The notes beneath the pieces were generated by a model, which was not told the origin of the DNA, ran no database searches, and saw only the letters and a program-made list of their open reading frames with translations. DNA of 64,000 nucleotides from assembly GCF_007666205.1 (NCBI RefSeq), contig NZ_VDOR01000001.1:62001-126000 (forward strand), in the 5' to 3' direction. This document shows, piece by piece, positions 8,294 to 17,026 of the stretch (position 1 is the stretch's first letter; every line of letters begins with the position of its first letter). The translations under genes and the position numbers were made by a program. The DNA comes from Kocuria palustris. Its GTDB lineage: Bacteria > Actinomycetota > Actinomycetes > Actinomycetales > Micrococcaceae.

Positions 8294-9571
8294 CTATCCG
8301 CACTGGCCTTCGTCGCGGAAGGCGTCCTCGAGCCGCAGCTGCGCGGACAGCCGGGGCCAGTCGCGGATCAGCCGCAGGACGCCGTCGTCCGCGCCCGGCT
8401 CGGCGAGGCCGAGAGCCGCGCGGGCCCGGACGCGCACGGGCTCGATCCGCGCCAGCGCCGTGCCGTCCGGCGCGGCGACCTCGGCGATGCGGCCGCGGGC
8501 GGCGGCCGCCTCGCACGCCCGGGACAGCTGCCCCGGGGGGATCCGGCACGCGCTCAGCAGCTCGACCTCGAACCGGGGCCGGGCGCGCGCCCGGGGACGC
8601 CGCGCCCCCGCCGTGAAGCCGACCCGCGGGTCGGCGGCGAGCATCTCGCGCAGCTCGGCGGGACTCGAGCCGTCCTGCGGCAGCCGCACGTGGACGTCCC
8701 CCGCGGCGAGCAGATCGCGCACCGCCAGGGCGGCGGCGCCCGTGCCGGCGTGCTCGTGCCAGTCCCGCCGCCACGTGACGAGGATGTCGGGGACCGCGTG
8801 CACCAGGCCCGCGGGCCGGGCGATCGGATGCGTGATCCGGGGCGCCAGGCGCAGGCTCTCCCGGTTCTTCTGCCGCGCGGCGGCCGCCCGGTCCGCGGCG
8901 GAGCGTCCGCCCCAGTCGGCACCGCGATGCACGGCGCGAGCCCCGGGCTCGTGCCGCAGATCGCAGCCGGCCAGCACGGCCTGCCAGCCCAGCTCCCAGT
9001 CCTCCCCGCCGTAGCCGACCATCGTCGGGTCGAAGCCGCCCAGGCGCTCGAACGTCTCGCGCCGGCACGAGAGCACGGCGGAGATGACGAAGCGGAAGCT
9101 CGCATCGTCGTGGCGGCGCAGATGGTCCGTGGCGGCCCAGGCGTCGCGCAGCCACTGCGGCTCCCCCAGGTCCCGGGGCGGATCGACCGCCTCGTCCACA
9201 TGGGTCCGCGTCCCCACGATCAGCGCGTGCGGCTGCTCCGCCAGCGCGCGGGCCACGGCGGCCAGATAGCCGGGCTCGGGGACGGTGTCGCCGTCGAGGA
9301 AGGCCAGGATCTGCCCCGTCGCCGCGCGCGCGCCCAGGTTGCGGGCCGCGGCGGCGCGGAACCCGCGGTCCTCCTGGCGCACGACCCGCACGCCGTCGGG
9401 AACCCGCGGGGCGGTCGCGGAGCCGTCGTCGGCCACGACGATCTCGGCCGGCGGCGCCGGCCGCTGGGCCCGCAGGCCGGCCAGCACGGCGTCCAGGCCG
9501 GCCTGATCCTCGTAGTGGGGCACGACGACGGAGATCCGCGGGCTCTCCCGGAGCCCGGCCGGGGCGCTCAT
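8294..9571 (-). CDS. Family 2 glycosyltransferase with galactosyltransferase-like C-terminal half
   Basis: A 425-residue protein with a GT-A nucleotide-sugar fold. The N-terminus reads ISVVVPHYEDQAGLDAVLAG, IVVADDGS follows, and the metal-binding DXD is in LAFLDGDTVPEPGYL (about residue 95). The acceptor region has RRETFERLGGFDPTMVGYGGEDWELG (parts: LGGFDP, GYGGEDWELG), typical of the beta-1,4-galactosyltransferase-related group. About 150 residues after the catalytic core match nothing I recognise. It is the last gene of a three-gene minus-strand operon, overlapping the GT4 gene by ATGA, and ends 85 bases before cysI. Sugar and acceptor are unknown. No membrane helix is apparent, so it acts in the cytoplasm. 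Confidence 0.82.
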   Translation of the reverse strand: MSAPAGLRESPRISVVVPHYEDQAGLDAVLAGLRAQRPAPPAEIVVADDGSATAPRVPDGVRVVRQEDRGFRAAAARNLGARAATGQILAFLDGDTVPEPGYLAAVARALAEQPHALIVGTRTHVDEAVDPPRDLGEPQWLRDAWAATDHLRRHDDASFRFVISAVLSCRRETFERLGGFDPTMVGYGGEDWELGWQAVLAGCDLRHEPGARAVHRGADWGGRSAADRAAAARQKNRESLRLAPRITHPIARPAGLVHAVPDILVTWRRDWHEHAGTGAAALAVRDLLAAGDVHVRLPQDGSSPAELREMLAADPRVGFTAGARRPRARARPRFEVELLSACRIPPGQLSRACEAAAARGRIAEVAAPDGTALARIEPVRVRARAALGLAEPGADDGVLRLIRDWPRLSAQLRLEDAFRDEGQCG

Positions 9572-10761
9572 CGAGCGGCCTCCGCCCAGGCGGTCTCATA
9601 GGCCGCCGCGACCTGCGGCCAGCCCCACGACGGCGCGGCCTGGACGGCGCGGGTCCGCCCGGGATCGGCCAGCAGCTCGCGCAGCGCCTCGCCCAGCTCC
9701 TCCCGGTCGCGGCGCACGACGCGTCCGGGCCAGCGCTCGTCGACCTCGCGCATGTAGGGGCCGTCGGCGACGAGCGGGATCCGCCCGTGCGCGATCCACG
9801 TGTTCAGCGACCCGGAGGCCGAGACGTGGCGGTGCGGGCAGACGGGGACGTCCGCGGCGGCCAGCTCGGCGGCCAGCTCCGCCTCCGGGACGTAGCCGGT
9901 GATCTCGAAGGCGACGCCGCGCCGGGCTGCCCGCTCGCCGAGCCCGGCGGCCTCGTCGTCGTGGCCGGCGGCGACGCCGCCGATCGCGCGCACCCGGGTC
10001 CCGGGCGGCACCTGATCGATGACGTCCTCGAGGCCCTTGCCGGGGTAGACGAAGCCGAGCACGCCCACGCACGGGGAGCCGGGGCCGGCCTCCGACGGGC
10101 GGCTCTCCGGCGCGGGGCCCGCCGAGCTCGCGGCGGGGGAGGCAGCGGCGCCGGGAGCGGCAGCGGGGTCCTCGAGCGGCAGCGGGACCACGCGGATCGC
10201 GCCGCGGCCCCCGGGCTGCGCGCCGCCCAGCTCCCGGAGCTGCCCGGCCTCGTGCTCCGAGTGGGCGATCACGAGATCGGCCTGCCCGAGCAGCCGGGCA
10301 TAGGCCCGGCTGCGCCGCGCGAAGCGCTCGTGCCCCTCCTGCGGCTGCGGGACGTCGTGGGGCCCCACGCTCAGCAGGTGCGAGCCGCGCAGCCGCAGGA
10401 CCGCATCGACGGCCGCCTGGGGGTCCGGGCCGAAGAGGGCATCGGTGAAGCTCACGTGGAGCACGCCGGCAGGCGCCTCCGTCCCGGCGGCGGGATCGGC
10501 AGGCGCTCCGGCGGCGGGCGCGCCGGGTGCGGTCCGGCCGGTCCCGAAGTCCCGGGACTCGACGGACCCGACGGACTCGACGCTCTGCGCGCGCACCAGC
10601 CGGTGCTCCAGCTCGTCCGTCCCCCGCCGGCGAGCCGCGTCGAAGAGGCCCAGCCCGTGGCGCACGACCCCGTGCGCCTGGGGGCCGATCACGAGGTGCC
10701 GGACCTCCGCCCGCGGGGGCGCGGTGCGCGACCGAGCAGGCGCGGAGGGCAGGGGGCTCAT
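9568..10761 (-). CDS. GT4-like glycosyltransferase
   Basis: A 397-residue GT-B type protein. The N-terminal half holds VLHVSFTDALFGPD and ADLVIAHSEHEAGQL. A low-complexity Ala/Pro/Ser linker precedes the C-terminal nucleotide-sugar domain with VGVLGFVYPGKGLEDVID, VAFEITGYVPEAELAAELAAADV and SGSLNTWIAHGRIPLVADG. The usual E-x7-E of GT4 is replaced, so donor use may differ from standard family members. Start ATG at 10761 overlaps the WcbI-like gene stop (ATGA), and its own stop overlaps the next start; the three are one translation unit. Function in a surface or storage glycan is inferred from context only. Confidence 0.75.
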   Translation of the reverse strand: MSPLPSAPARSRTAPPRAEVRHLVIGPQAHGVVRHGLGLFDAARRRGTDELEHRLVRAQSVESVGSVESRDFGTGRTAPGAPAAGAPADPAAGTEAPAGVLHVSFTDALFGPDPQAAVDAVLRLRGSHLLSVGPHDVPQPQEGHERFARRSRAYARLLGQADLVIAHSEHEAGQLRELGGAQPGGRGAIRVVPLPLEDPAAAPGAAASPAASSAGPAPESRPSEAGPGSPCVGVLGFVYPGKGLEDVIDQVPPGTRVRAIGGVAAGHDDEAAGLGERAARRGVAFEITGYVPEAELAAELAAADVPVCPHRHVSASGSLNTWIAHGRIPLVADGPYMREVDERWPGRVVRRDREELGEALRELLADPGRTRAVQAAPSWGWPQVAAAYETAWAEAAR

Positions 10762-11738
10762 GCGAGCAGCCCCAGCATCCGCATCCGCTCGCCGTGGCGC
10801 TGCAGGCCCCGTTCGACCAGCCGCGGCCTGGCACGGCAGAACGCGAGCTGCTCGCGGGCGATGGTCGCCTCGTCGAGCTCCACGAAGTCGTCGGGCGGGC
10901 CGACCCGCCAGCCGTCGTGGCGCGCATCCGGGCGCAGCCGGGCCCCCAGCGCGCGGGCGTGGTCGGGATCCACGGGGGCCTCGATCGAGCGCAGCAGCTC
11001 GCGGCCGGGATCGGGGATGCCTGCCGGGTCCGGGGCGAAGCCGAGGCCGCGGCCGAGCTCGGCGAGCACGCGCTCGGCCAGAGCGGTCAGCGTCGCATTG
11101 TCGGGGTGGTTGATCGTGTGCCAGTGCGGGCGGGTCTCGAGCACGTCCGACATGACCACCGTGCCGTGCGCCCGCTCGCGCGCCCCGAGCTGCCCGACCG
11201 ACTCCTCGTGCAGCCGCTCGAGCGTCTGCGCGTCCAGCTCGGGAGCATGCGGGGGCAGGGAGCCGTCGTCCCCGTCGGCGCCGTGCGCTGCGAGCGCCAG
11301 GGTGCGCAGGTCCGAGTAGGGCACCCCGGGCGGATCGAGCGAGCTGTCGTCGGGGTCGCGGACGATGACCTGGAAGGGGTGCAGGCCCGCATAGCGCAGG
11401 ACCGGGACGCGCACGGCCAGCGACGACGGGGGCAGCAGCGCCTCGAGCTGCCGCGTCCCGGAGGGCAGCCCCCGGTAGTCGTCGCGCACGTGCTGCATCA
11501 CGAGCGCGTCGGTCCGGGCGAGCAGCCGGGCGGCCGCGGCGACGTCCCTGTCGTCCCATTCGAAGACCGGGGGCACGCGCACCGAGCGCAGGCCCGGATC
11601 GGAGTCCAGCAGGATGCGCAGCGACTCGGCCTGGCAGTTGCCGATCACGACCACCAGAGCCCGGTCGTCGGACTCTGCGACGGGATCCTCCTGCGCGTAG
11701 AAGCCGGCGTAGTGCTGGAGTCGGCCCGGGGAGCTCAT
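10758..11738 (-). CDS. WcbI-like polysaccharide biosynthesis protein
   Basis: A 326-residue protein whose N-terminal VVVIGNCQAESLRILLDSD (about residues 29-47) carries the GNCQ motif that defines the WcbI family, known from the Burkholderia capsule locus and proposed to be an acyl/acetyltransferase acting on polysaccharide. Later parts resemble the same family (ARTDALVMQHVRDDYRGLP, VPVLRYAGLHPFQV). It is the first gene of the minus-strand arm of the divergent glycosyltransferase cluster. The ATG at 11738 lies exactly six bases after a perfect TATTAT box, so the mRNA is probably leaderless. The biochemical role of WcbI proteins is not well settled, so the call is to family only. Confidence 0.75.
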   Translation of the reverse strand: MSSPGRLQHYAGFYAQEDPVAESDDRALVVVIGNCQAESLRILLDSDPGLRSVRVPPVFEWDDRDVAAAARLLARTDALVMQHVRDDYRGLPSGTRQLEALLPPSSLAVRVPVLRYAGLHPFQVIVRDPDDSSLDPPGVPYSDLRTLALAAHGADGDDGSLPPHAPELDAQTLERLHEESVGQLGARERAHGTVVMSDVLETRPHWHTINHPDNATLTALAERVLAELGRGLGFAPDPAGIPDPGRELLRSIEAPVDPDHARALGARLRPDARHDGWRVGPPDDFVELDEATIAREQLAFCRARPRLVERGLQRHGERMRMLGLLA

Positions 11739-11744
11739 TCTGTG

Positions 11745-11750
11745 ATAATA
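11745..11750 (-). promoter_or_regulatory. Leaderless -10 box of the WcbI operon, overlapping a plus-strand -10
   Basis: Minus strand TATTAT-CACAGA-ATG puts the expected transcription start at or next to the start codon. On the plus strand the same bases read TGTGATAAT (GATAAT at 11743-11748), a possible extended -10 for the rightward glycosyltransferase operon with a leader of about 75 bases and a GGAGGGG ribosome site. Symmetric -10 elements that fire in both directions are known in bacteria; this looks like one. The whole divergent spacer is 11739-11828. Confidence 0.6.
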
Positions 11751-11828
11751 ACGTCGCTGATGACCGCGGAGCCCCTCTGGCTCCCGCCCGACAGCGCCGA
11801 CCACCAGCGCCGACCACGGAGGGGATCC

Positions 11829-12887
11829 ATGAGCACTGCCGTCCGGGACCGATCGGTCCTCCGGGTGGCCCCTGTGCCGGCGCATCACCCCTATGTGGAG
11901 GCCGTGACGCCGTTCGAGGCCTGGGACGGCGTCGAGCGCTTCGTCCCCCCCGAGGTCGCCGACCTGCCCCCGGGCCGGTGGCGGCCCCACCCGCTGCTCG
12001 ACGCGCAGCGCCTGCGCGAGGCGGCCGACGAGCTCGACGTGCTCCACGTGCACTTCGGCTTCGAGCACCGCAGCCCGCAGCAGATCCGCGCGCTCGCCCG
12101 GCAGTGCCGCGAGTCCGGGATCCGGCTCGTGCTGACCGTCCACGACCTGCAGAACCCCCATCTGAGCACGCCCGAGCAGCAGGCCGAGCACCTCGAGCGC
12201 CTGGCGGCGCTGATCGGGGCCGCACAGACCGTCATCACCCTGACCGGCTCGGCGGCCCGCGAGATCCGCGAGCGCTTCGGCCGCGAGGCGGTCGTGATCC
12301 CCCACCCGCTCGTCGTGGCGCCGCAGCGCGCGCAGCGCCTGCAGGAGCAGGCCCGCGCGGACGGCGGGCGGCCGATGGATGCCGCCGTCTTCCTCAAGGA
12401 CCTGCGCGCCGCCACGGTGCGCGATCCCGGCTGGTACCGCGACCTCGCCGGCGGACTGGGCGGGCGCCGCCTCACGGTCTTCGTGGACGAGCGCGCCGCG
12501 GACGCCGAGCCGGCGCGCGACCTGGCCGGGATCGAGGGCCTCGAGCTCGTGGTGCATCCGCGGATGGACGACGACGAGCTGCACTCCCGGATCGCCCGCT
12601 GCACGGCCGTGGTGCTGCCGTACCTGCGCGGCTCCCACTCCGGCTGGCTGGAGATGTGCCGGGACCTGGGCGCGGTCGTCGCGGCCCCGGACTGCGGGCA
12701 CTACCGGGACCAGGCCGACCGGCCGGGGGCCGTGATCGAGTACGCGACCGGCGACGGGCGCGACGCCGCCCGCGCCGTGCGGGAGGCCCTCGCGGCGGGG
12801 CCCCTGCCGTATGCGGGGGACCGCCGGGCCCAGGCGGAGCAGGCCGCCCGGGCCCACCGCCGGCTGCTCTCGGAGGGCGGCTCATGA
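11829..12887 (+). CDS. GT-B-fold glycosyltransferase
   Basis: A 352-residue protein, first gene of the rightward arm of the divergent cluster. The start ATG at 11829 follows GGAGGGG by six bases; the longer open frame upstream overlaps the minus-strand genes and is shadow. The acceptor half has LDVLHVHFGFEHRSPQQI and LVLTVHDLQNPHL, resembling GT4 enzymes; the C-terminal half has VFVDERAAD, LVVHPRMDDDELHSRIARC and VVLPYLRGSHSGWLEMC. The latter is like the donor domain of GT1/GT4 proteins, but the E-x7-E is not clear. It overlaps the next gene by ATGA. Specificity is unknown. Confidence 0.75.
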   Translation: MSTAVRDRSVLRVAPVPAHHPYVEAVTPFEAWDGVERFVPPEVADLPPGRWRPHPLLDAQRLREAADELDVLHVHFGFEHRSPQQIRALARQCRESGIRLVLTVHDLQNPHLSTPEQQAEHLERLAALIGAAQTVITLTGSAAREIRERFGREAVVIPHPLVVAPQRAQRLQEQARADGGRPMDAAVFLKDLRAATVRDPGWYRDLAGGLGGRRLTVFVDERAADAEPARDLAGIEGLELVVHPRMDDDELHSRIARCTAVVLPYLRGSHSGWLEMCRDLGAVVAAPDCGHYRDQADRPGAVIEYATGDGRDAARAVREALAAGPLPYAGDRRAQAEQAARAHRRLLSEGGS

Positions 12888-13933
12888 GGGTGGCCGTGGT
12901 CGGCCCGTCGCGCATGCCGATCGCCCCTCCCTTCGGCGGAGGCCTCGAGGTCTTCGTGCATCGCCTGGTCACCGGCCTGCGCCTGCGCGGGATCGACGTC
13001 GACCTCTTCGCGGCGCGCGGCTCCCTGGGCCATCGCCGCGATCTGGAGTTCCCCGGGGTGGACTGGCAGGGGCACATGCACAGCGCCCGCGATGACCGCT
13101 ACCCCCCGGGAGCGGAGGAGTCGGAGGCCGCCGCGCACGACCGGGTCCGCGAGCACCTGGAGGCCGCCGACTACGACCTGATCCACAACAACAGCGTCCA
13201 CTCCTCGATGCTGCTGATGGACCCGTCGGCGCGCGCTCCCATGGTCACGACGCTGCACACGCCGCCCCAGGACGCCATGCAGTGCGCGCTGCGGCGCCGC
13301 GGCCTCGCCGCAGGCCGCTTCACCGCCGTGAGCCGGTTCACCGCCCGCCAGTGGGGGGTGCCGCACGCCGCGGACGTGATCCACAACGGCGTGGAGACCG
13401 AGCGGTGGCGCCTGGGCCCCGGCGGCGACGGCGCGGTGTGGTTCGGGCGCCTCACCCGGGAGAAGGCGCCCCATCTGGCGATCGAGGCCTGCCGGCGGCT
13501 CGGGATCCCGCTGACCCTGATCGGCCGCAGCGCCGAGCCGAGCTACTTCGAGGCGCAGATCGCCCCGCACCTGGGCGACGGCGTCCGCTGGCTCGGGGCC
13601 ATGGCCCCCAGCGAGATCGCCCTGGAGGTGGGCCGATCGCGGCTGGCCCTGGCGACCCCGCAGTGGGACGAGCCGTTCGGCCTCGTGCTGATCGAGGCCC
13701 TGTCCTGCGGGACGCCCGTGGCCGCCTTCGGCCGCGGCGGCATCCCCGAGATCCTCTCCTCGACCCCGGAGCACCTGGCGCGGCCCGACGACGTCGACGA
13801 CCTCGTGCGCGCGGCGCGCACCGCCATGCGGCAGCCCCGCGCGGAGGCCCGGGCGATCGCCGTGGAGCGCTTCGACCTGGGTCTGATGATCGATCGCTAC
13901 CTGGCGCTGTTCGAGGAGACGGCGGCGCGATGA
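12884..13933 (+). CDS. GT4 glycosyltransferase
   Basis: A 349-residue retaining GT-B glycosyltransferase. Its N-terminus shows PIAPPFGGGLEVFVHRLV, the glycine-rich acceptor-side loop of GT4 proteins. The C-terminal donor domain has VWFGRLTREKAPHLAIEACR, LTLIGRS, and the E-x7-E nucleotide-sugar motif in EPFGLVLIEALSCGTPVAA (about residues 254-272), followed by GGIPEIL. It is a complete, typical family member. It shares four bases with each neighbour (ATGA). The closest named groups are WaaG/MshA-like enzymes; the acceptor cannot be read from the sequence. Confidence 0.85.
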   Translation: MRVAVVGPSRMPIAPPFGGGLEVFVHRLVTGLRLRGIDVDLFAARGSLGHRRDLEFPGVDWQGHMHSARDDRYPPGAEESEAAAHDRVREHLEAADYDLIHNNSVHSSMLLMDPSARAPMVTTLHTPPQDAMQCALRRRGLAAGRFTAVSRFTARQWGVPHAADVIHNGVETERWRLGPGGDGAVWFGRLTREKAPHLAIEACRRLGIPLTLIGRSAEPSYFEAQIAPHLGDGVRWLGAMAPSEIALEVGRSRLALATPQWDEPFGLVLIEALSCGTPVAAFGRGGIPEILSSTPEHLARPDDVDDLVRAARTAMRQPRAEARAIAVERFDLGLMIDRYLALFEETAAR

Positions 13934-14952
13934 TCGGGTTCTACGCGCACCACCACGGCGCCGGGCACCTGACGCGGTGCCGCGCGGTCGCCCGCGCGCT
14001 GGCCCCGCGGCACGAGGCCGTCATCCTCTCCTCCCACCCCGAGGCCGATGTGGTCCTGCCGATGGACGCTCCCGCCGACCCCGCCGGGGCCACCGCCCAC
14101 GGCGCCCTGCACTGGGCGCCCCAGGGCCACGACGGCTACACCGAGCGCATGGCCGTGATCGCGGCGTGGGTGCGCGAGCACCGGCCCGCCGCATTCCACG
14201 TCGACCTCTCCGCGGAGGTCACCGCGCTCGTGCGGCTGCTCGGGGTGCCGACGTCGATCCAGGCCCTGCCCGGCGTGCGCGACGACCTGCCGCACGAGCT
14301 CTCGCACCGCATGGCGGACCGGATCCTGGCGGCCTGGCCGGACTGGGTCCCGCTGCCGGGCCACCTGGTCCCCGCCGCCGAGAGGGTGCGCCGCGTCGGC
14401 GGGATCACGCGGTTCGAGGACCGCGAGCTGCCGGCCCGGCGCGGGCGCGACGCGGTGATCCTGCTGGGCCGCGGCGGCCACGACGCCTCCGCGGACTACT
14501 GGCGCGAGGTCGCCGGCATCGTCGGCGGGAGGCTCAGCGGGCACTGCCGCCTGCTCGGGCTCGACGAGTGGGTGGAGGACCCCTTCGAGGCTCTGGCGAG
14601 CGCGGCCGTGGTGGTCACCGCGGCCGGGCAGAACTCGATCGCCGACGTGGCCGCCGCCGGCGCTCCGGCCGTCGTGCTCCCCCAGCGGCGGCCCTTCCGG
14701 GAGCAGGAGGCCACGGCGCGGATCCTGGCCGACGCCGGGCTGGCGGTCGTCCCCGAGGCCCCGGGGCTGCCCGAGCCGCGCGCCTGGCCGGAGCTGATCG
14801 AGCGAGCGCTGCAGCTGGGCCCGGGAGAGCAGCGGCGGCGGCTCTGGCAGGTCGACGGCGCGGCTCTGCGCGCCGCCGAGGTCCTCGGGCAGCTGGCCGA
14901 TGGCGGCGCTGGGGCCGACGCCGGCACCGGCCCGGGAAGGACGCGGCCGTGA
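13930..14952 (+). CDS. MurG/GT28-like glycosyltransferase
   Basis: A 340-residue protein opening with IGFYAHHHGAGHLTRCRAVARAL, shown as the GHLTRC acceptor-side loop typical of MurG and related GT28 enzymes. The C-terminal half has AAVVVTAAGQNSIADVAAAG and a VVLPQRRPFREQEATARIL segment, which corresponds to the MurG donor-binding site with its GQNS/E motif. It is not MurG itself: the gene is outside any dcw cluster and the sequence lacks the rest of MurG. Start ATG 13930 overlaps the previous stop. It probably adds a hexose or hexosamine to a lipid- or protein-linked acceptor; this is family-level inference. Confidence 0.78.
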   Translation: MIGFYAHHHGAGHLTRCRAVARALAPRHEAVILSSHPEADVVLPMDAPADPAGATAHGALHWAPQGHDGYTERMAVIAAWVREHRPAAFHVDLSAEVTALVRLLGVPTSIQALPGVRDDLPHELSHRMADRILAAWPDWVPLPGHLVPAAERVRRVGGITRFEDRELPARRGRDAVILLGRGGHDASADYWREVAGIVGGRLSGHCRLLGLDEWVEDPFEALASAAVVVTAAGQNSIADVAAAGAPAVVLPQRRPFREQEATARILADAGLAVVPEAPGLPEPRAWPELIERALQLGPGEQRRRLWQVDGAALRAAEVLGQLADGGAGADAGTGPGRTRP

Positions 14953-15839
14953 GCACTCGCCCCGTGGCCGCGACGCGGTCGTCGCTGCACGTCGTGACCG
15001 TGTGCTCGATCGGGCGCCGGGGGCATCTGCTGCGCCAGCTCGAGGCCGTGCGCCGCTGGCTGCCGGATGCCGTCCACCACACGGTGCAGATCGGCCCCGA
15101 GCCGTTCGACGTCCCCGGCTCCCGGGGCCTGGAGCGCACCGGCCCGGGGCCGGTGAACCTGGCGGCGGCGCGCAATGCCGCCGGGGACGCGGCCGCCCGG
15201 GACGGCGCGGAGGTCATCGTGTTCCTGGACGCCGACTGCGTCCCCGGACCGGAGCTCGGCCCGGCCTACGCCGCGGCCGCGGCCGAGCACCCCGGGGTGC
15301 TGTGCGGGCCGGTGACCTACCTGCGCGCGGAGGACCGGGGCTGCGAGCTGTCGCGGCTGCCCGCCCTGCGCAGCCCCCACCCGGCGCGCCCGGATCCGCC
15401 CGCCGGCGAGGTCCGCCGGGCGAGCCCGGCGCAGCGGGTGCTGTTCTGGTCGCTGAGCTTCGCCCTGACGAGCGCGACCTGGCGGGAGCTGCGGCGGCGC
15501 TTCGGCGGGTTCTGCGAGCGGTTCACCGGCTACGGGGGCGAGGACACGGACTTCGCCATGAGCCTGGCCCACGAGGGCATCCCCCTGCAGTGGGTCGGCG
15601 GCGCCGATGCCTTCCACCAGTGGCATCCGGTGTCCTCGCCCCCGGTCGAGCACCTGGACGACATCCTGCGCAACGGGGAGGTCTTCGCCCGGCGCTGGGG
15701 CTGGTGGCCCATGGAGGGCTGGTTCGAGGCCTTCGAGCAGCGCGGCCTGGTCGTGGCCGACGGACCCGGGTGGCGCCGCGCCGATGGTCCTCCGCCCGCG
15801 GGGCAGGACGCGCCGCCGGCGGCGGGCTCAGAACCCTGA
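14949..15839 (+). CDS. Family 2 glycosyltransferase, galactosyltransferase-related
   Basis: A 296-residue GT-A enzyme starting at GTG 14949, which overlaps the previous TGA. The DXD metal site is in VIVFLDADCVPGPELG (about residue 90), and the galactosyltransferase-type acceptor motif is FTGYGGEDTDFAMSLAHEG. The end holds ADAFHQWHP. It resembles the minus-strand GT2 at 8294-9571 in its GYGGED motif, so the cluster carries two galactosyltransferase-like enzymes, one closing each operon. Its last 12 bases overlap the 3' end of the convergent glgC gene, leaving no room for a separate terminator. Confidence 0.82.
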   Translation: MSTRPVAATRSSLHVVTVCSIGRRGHLLRQLEAVRRWLPDAVHHTVQIGPEPFDVPGSRGLERTGPGPVNLAAARNAAGDAAARDGAEVIVFLDADCVPGPELGPAYAAAAAEHPGVLCGPVTYLRAEDRGCELSRLPALRSPHPARPDPPAGEVRRASPAQRVLFWSLSFALTSATWRELRRRFGGFCERFTGYGGEDTDFAMSLAHEGIPLQWVGGADAFHQWHPVSSPPVEHLDDILRNGEVFARRWGWWPMEGWFEAFEQRGLVVADGPGWRRADGPPPAGQDAPPAAGSEP

Positions 15840-16991
15840 GGGCAGGGACGACCCGCGGTCGAAGGGCTCGGTGGCGGACACGAGGCCGTCGGCGCCGATC
15901 AGCGTGACCGCCTCCGCCGTGCCGCGCTTGGAGCCGCCGCGGATCTGCGCGCCCATGTCGACGATCACGTTCTCGAGCTCGACCCCGGGGCCGACGCGCA
16001 CGCCGTCCAGCAGGACCGAGTTCCGCACGACCGCGCCCTCCTCGACCACCACTCCCGGGCTGAGCACGGAGTGCTCCACGGTCCCCCGGATGCGGGACCC
16101 GGCGGAGATCATGGAGTCGGAGACGTCGGCCGAGGCGGCCATGCGCGCCGGGACCAGCTGCGGCTGCCCCGAGACGATCGGCCAGTCGGGATCATCGAGC
16201 ACGGCGCCGTCGCCGTCGAGGATCTGCAGCTGCGCCGTCCAGTACGACTGCAGCGTCCCCAGGTCCATCCAGTACCCGGCCATGCGGTGCTCGACCACCT
16301 TGCGGCGCTCGACGAACCACGGGATGAGGTCGTGGCCGTAGTCCTCGAGCCGGCCGTGCTCCTCGTGCAGCTCCTCGAGAGCCTCGAGCAGCTGGGGGCC
16401 CTCGAAGAGGAACATCTCCGCGGCCACGATCTGCGAGGAGGGCTCCTCGGGCTTGTAGTCGAAGTCCGTGACGCGCCCCTGGCCGTCCGTGTGGACCACG
16501 GAGAACCGGGAGGCGTCGACGTCGACGCGCGTGGTGACCATGGTCAGGTCCGCGCGCTGCTGCTGATGGGTGTCGATCACGTCCAGGAAGTTCAGCGTGT
16601 AGAGGTGATCGGCCGAGAGCACGAGCACGAGATCCGGGGCGAACCGCCGGATGGTCTCCTTCTGCCGGTAGAGCGAGTCGGAGTTGCCCTGGGGGAAGCC
16701 CTCGCCCTCCGCGCCCTGGAAGGGCGGGAGGACATGCAGACCGCCGTGGGTGCGGTCGAAGTCCCAGGGGCGGCCGTTGCTCAGGTGCTGGTTCAGCGAA
16801 TCCGGCAGGTACTGCTCGATCACCCACACGTCCGAGAGGTGGGAGTGCATCAGGTTCGACATCGAGATGTCGATCAGCCGGTACGTGCCGGCGACCGGCA
16901 GCGCGGGCTTGACCCGGTGCTCGGTCAGGGCGTCCAGCCGGGAGCCCTTGCCTCCGGCCAGCACCAGCGCCATGGTCCGTGGGATCCGCAT
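15828..16991 (-). CDS. glgC: Glucose-1-phosphate adenylyltransferase
   Basis: A 387-residue nucleotidyltransferase making ADP-glucose for glycogen or related alpha-glucans. Signatures: LAGGKGSRLDALTEHRVKPA (pyrophosphorylase loop with the catalytic-site Lys, residues ~11-30), YRLIDISMSNLMHS, ADHLYTLNFLDVI and AGYWMDLGT. A left-handed beta-helix domain follows from about residue 285 (SRIRGTVEHSVLSPGVVVEEGA). Length is close to the usual 400. It converges on the last glycosyltransferase with a 12-base overlap. ATG at 16991 is preceded by GAGGAGA. ADP-glucose might also supply the adjacent transferases, but that is speculation. Confidence 0.95.
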   Translation of the reverse strand: MRIPRTMALVLAGGKGSRLDALTEHRVKPALPVAGTYRLIDISMSNLMHSHLSDVWVIEQYLPDSLNQHLSNGRPWDFDRTHGGLHVLPPFQGAEGEGFPQGNSDSLYRQKETIRRFAPDLVLVLSADHLYTLNFLDVIDTHQQQRADLTMVTTRVDVDASRFSVVHTDGQGRVTDFDYKPEEPSSQIVAAEMFLFEGPQLLEALEELHEEHGRLEDYGHDLIPWFVERRKVVEHRMAGYWMDLGTLQSYWTAQLQILDGDGAVLDDPDWPIVSGQPQLVPARMAASADVSDSMISAGSRIRGTVEHSVLSPGVVVEEGAVVRNSVLLDGVRVGPGVELENVIVDMGAQIRGGSKRGTAEAVTLIGADGLVSATEPFDRGSSLPSGF

Positions 16992-17026
16992 GCGGGTCTC
17001 CTCGCCTCGTGTTCGCGTCCTGCCTG

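Noticed and set aside
8294-9571. The GT2 gene as first gene of the sulfate operon
   Set aside because: It is coupled to the GT4 and WcbI genes instead; an 84-base gap with promoter-like elements separates it from cysI, although read-through cannot be excluded.
13930-14952. murG
   Set aside because: Fold and donor motif are MurG-like, but it is inside a glycosyltransferase cluster and lacks the rest of MurG and any dcw neighbours.
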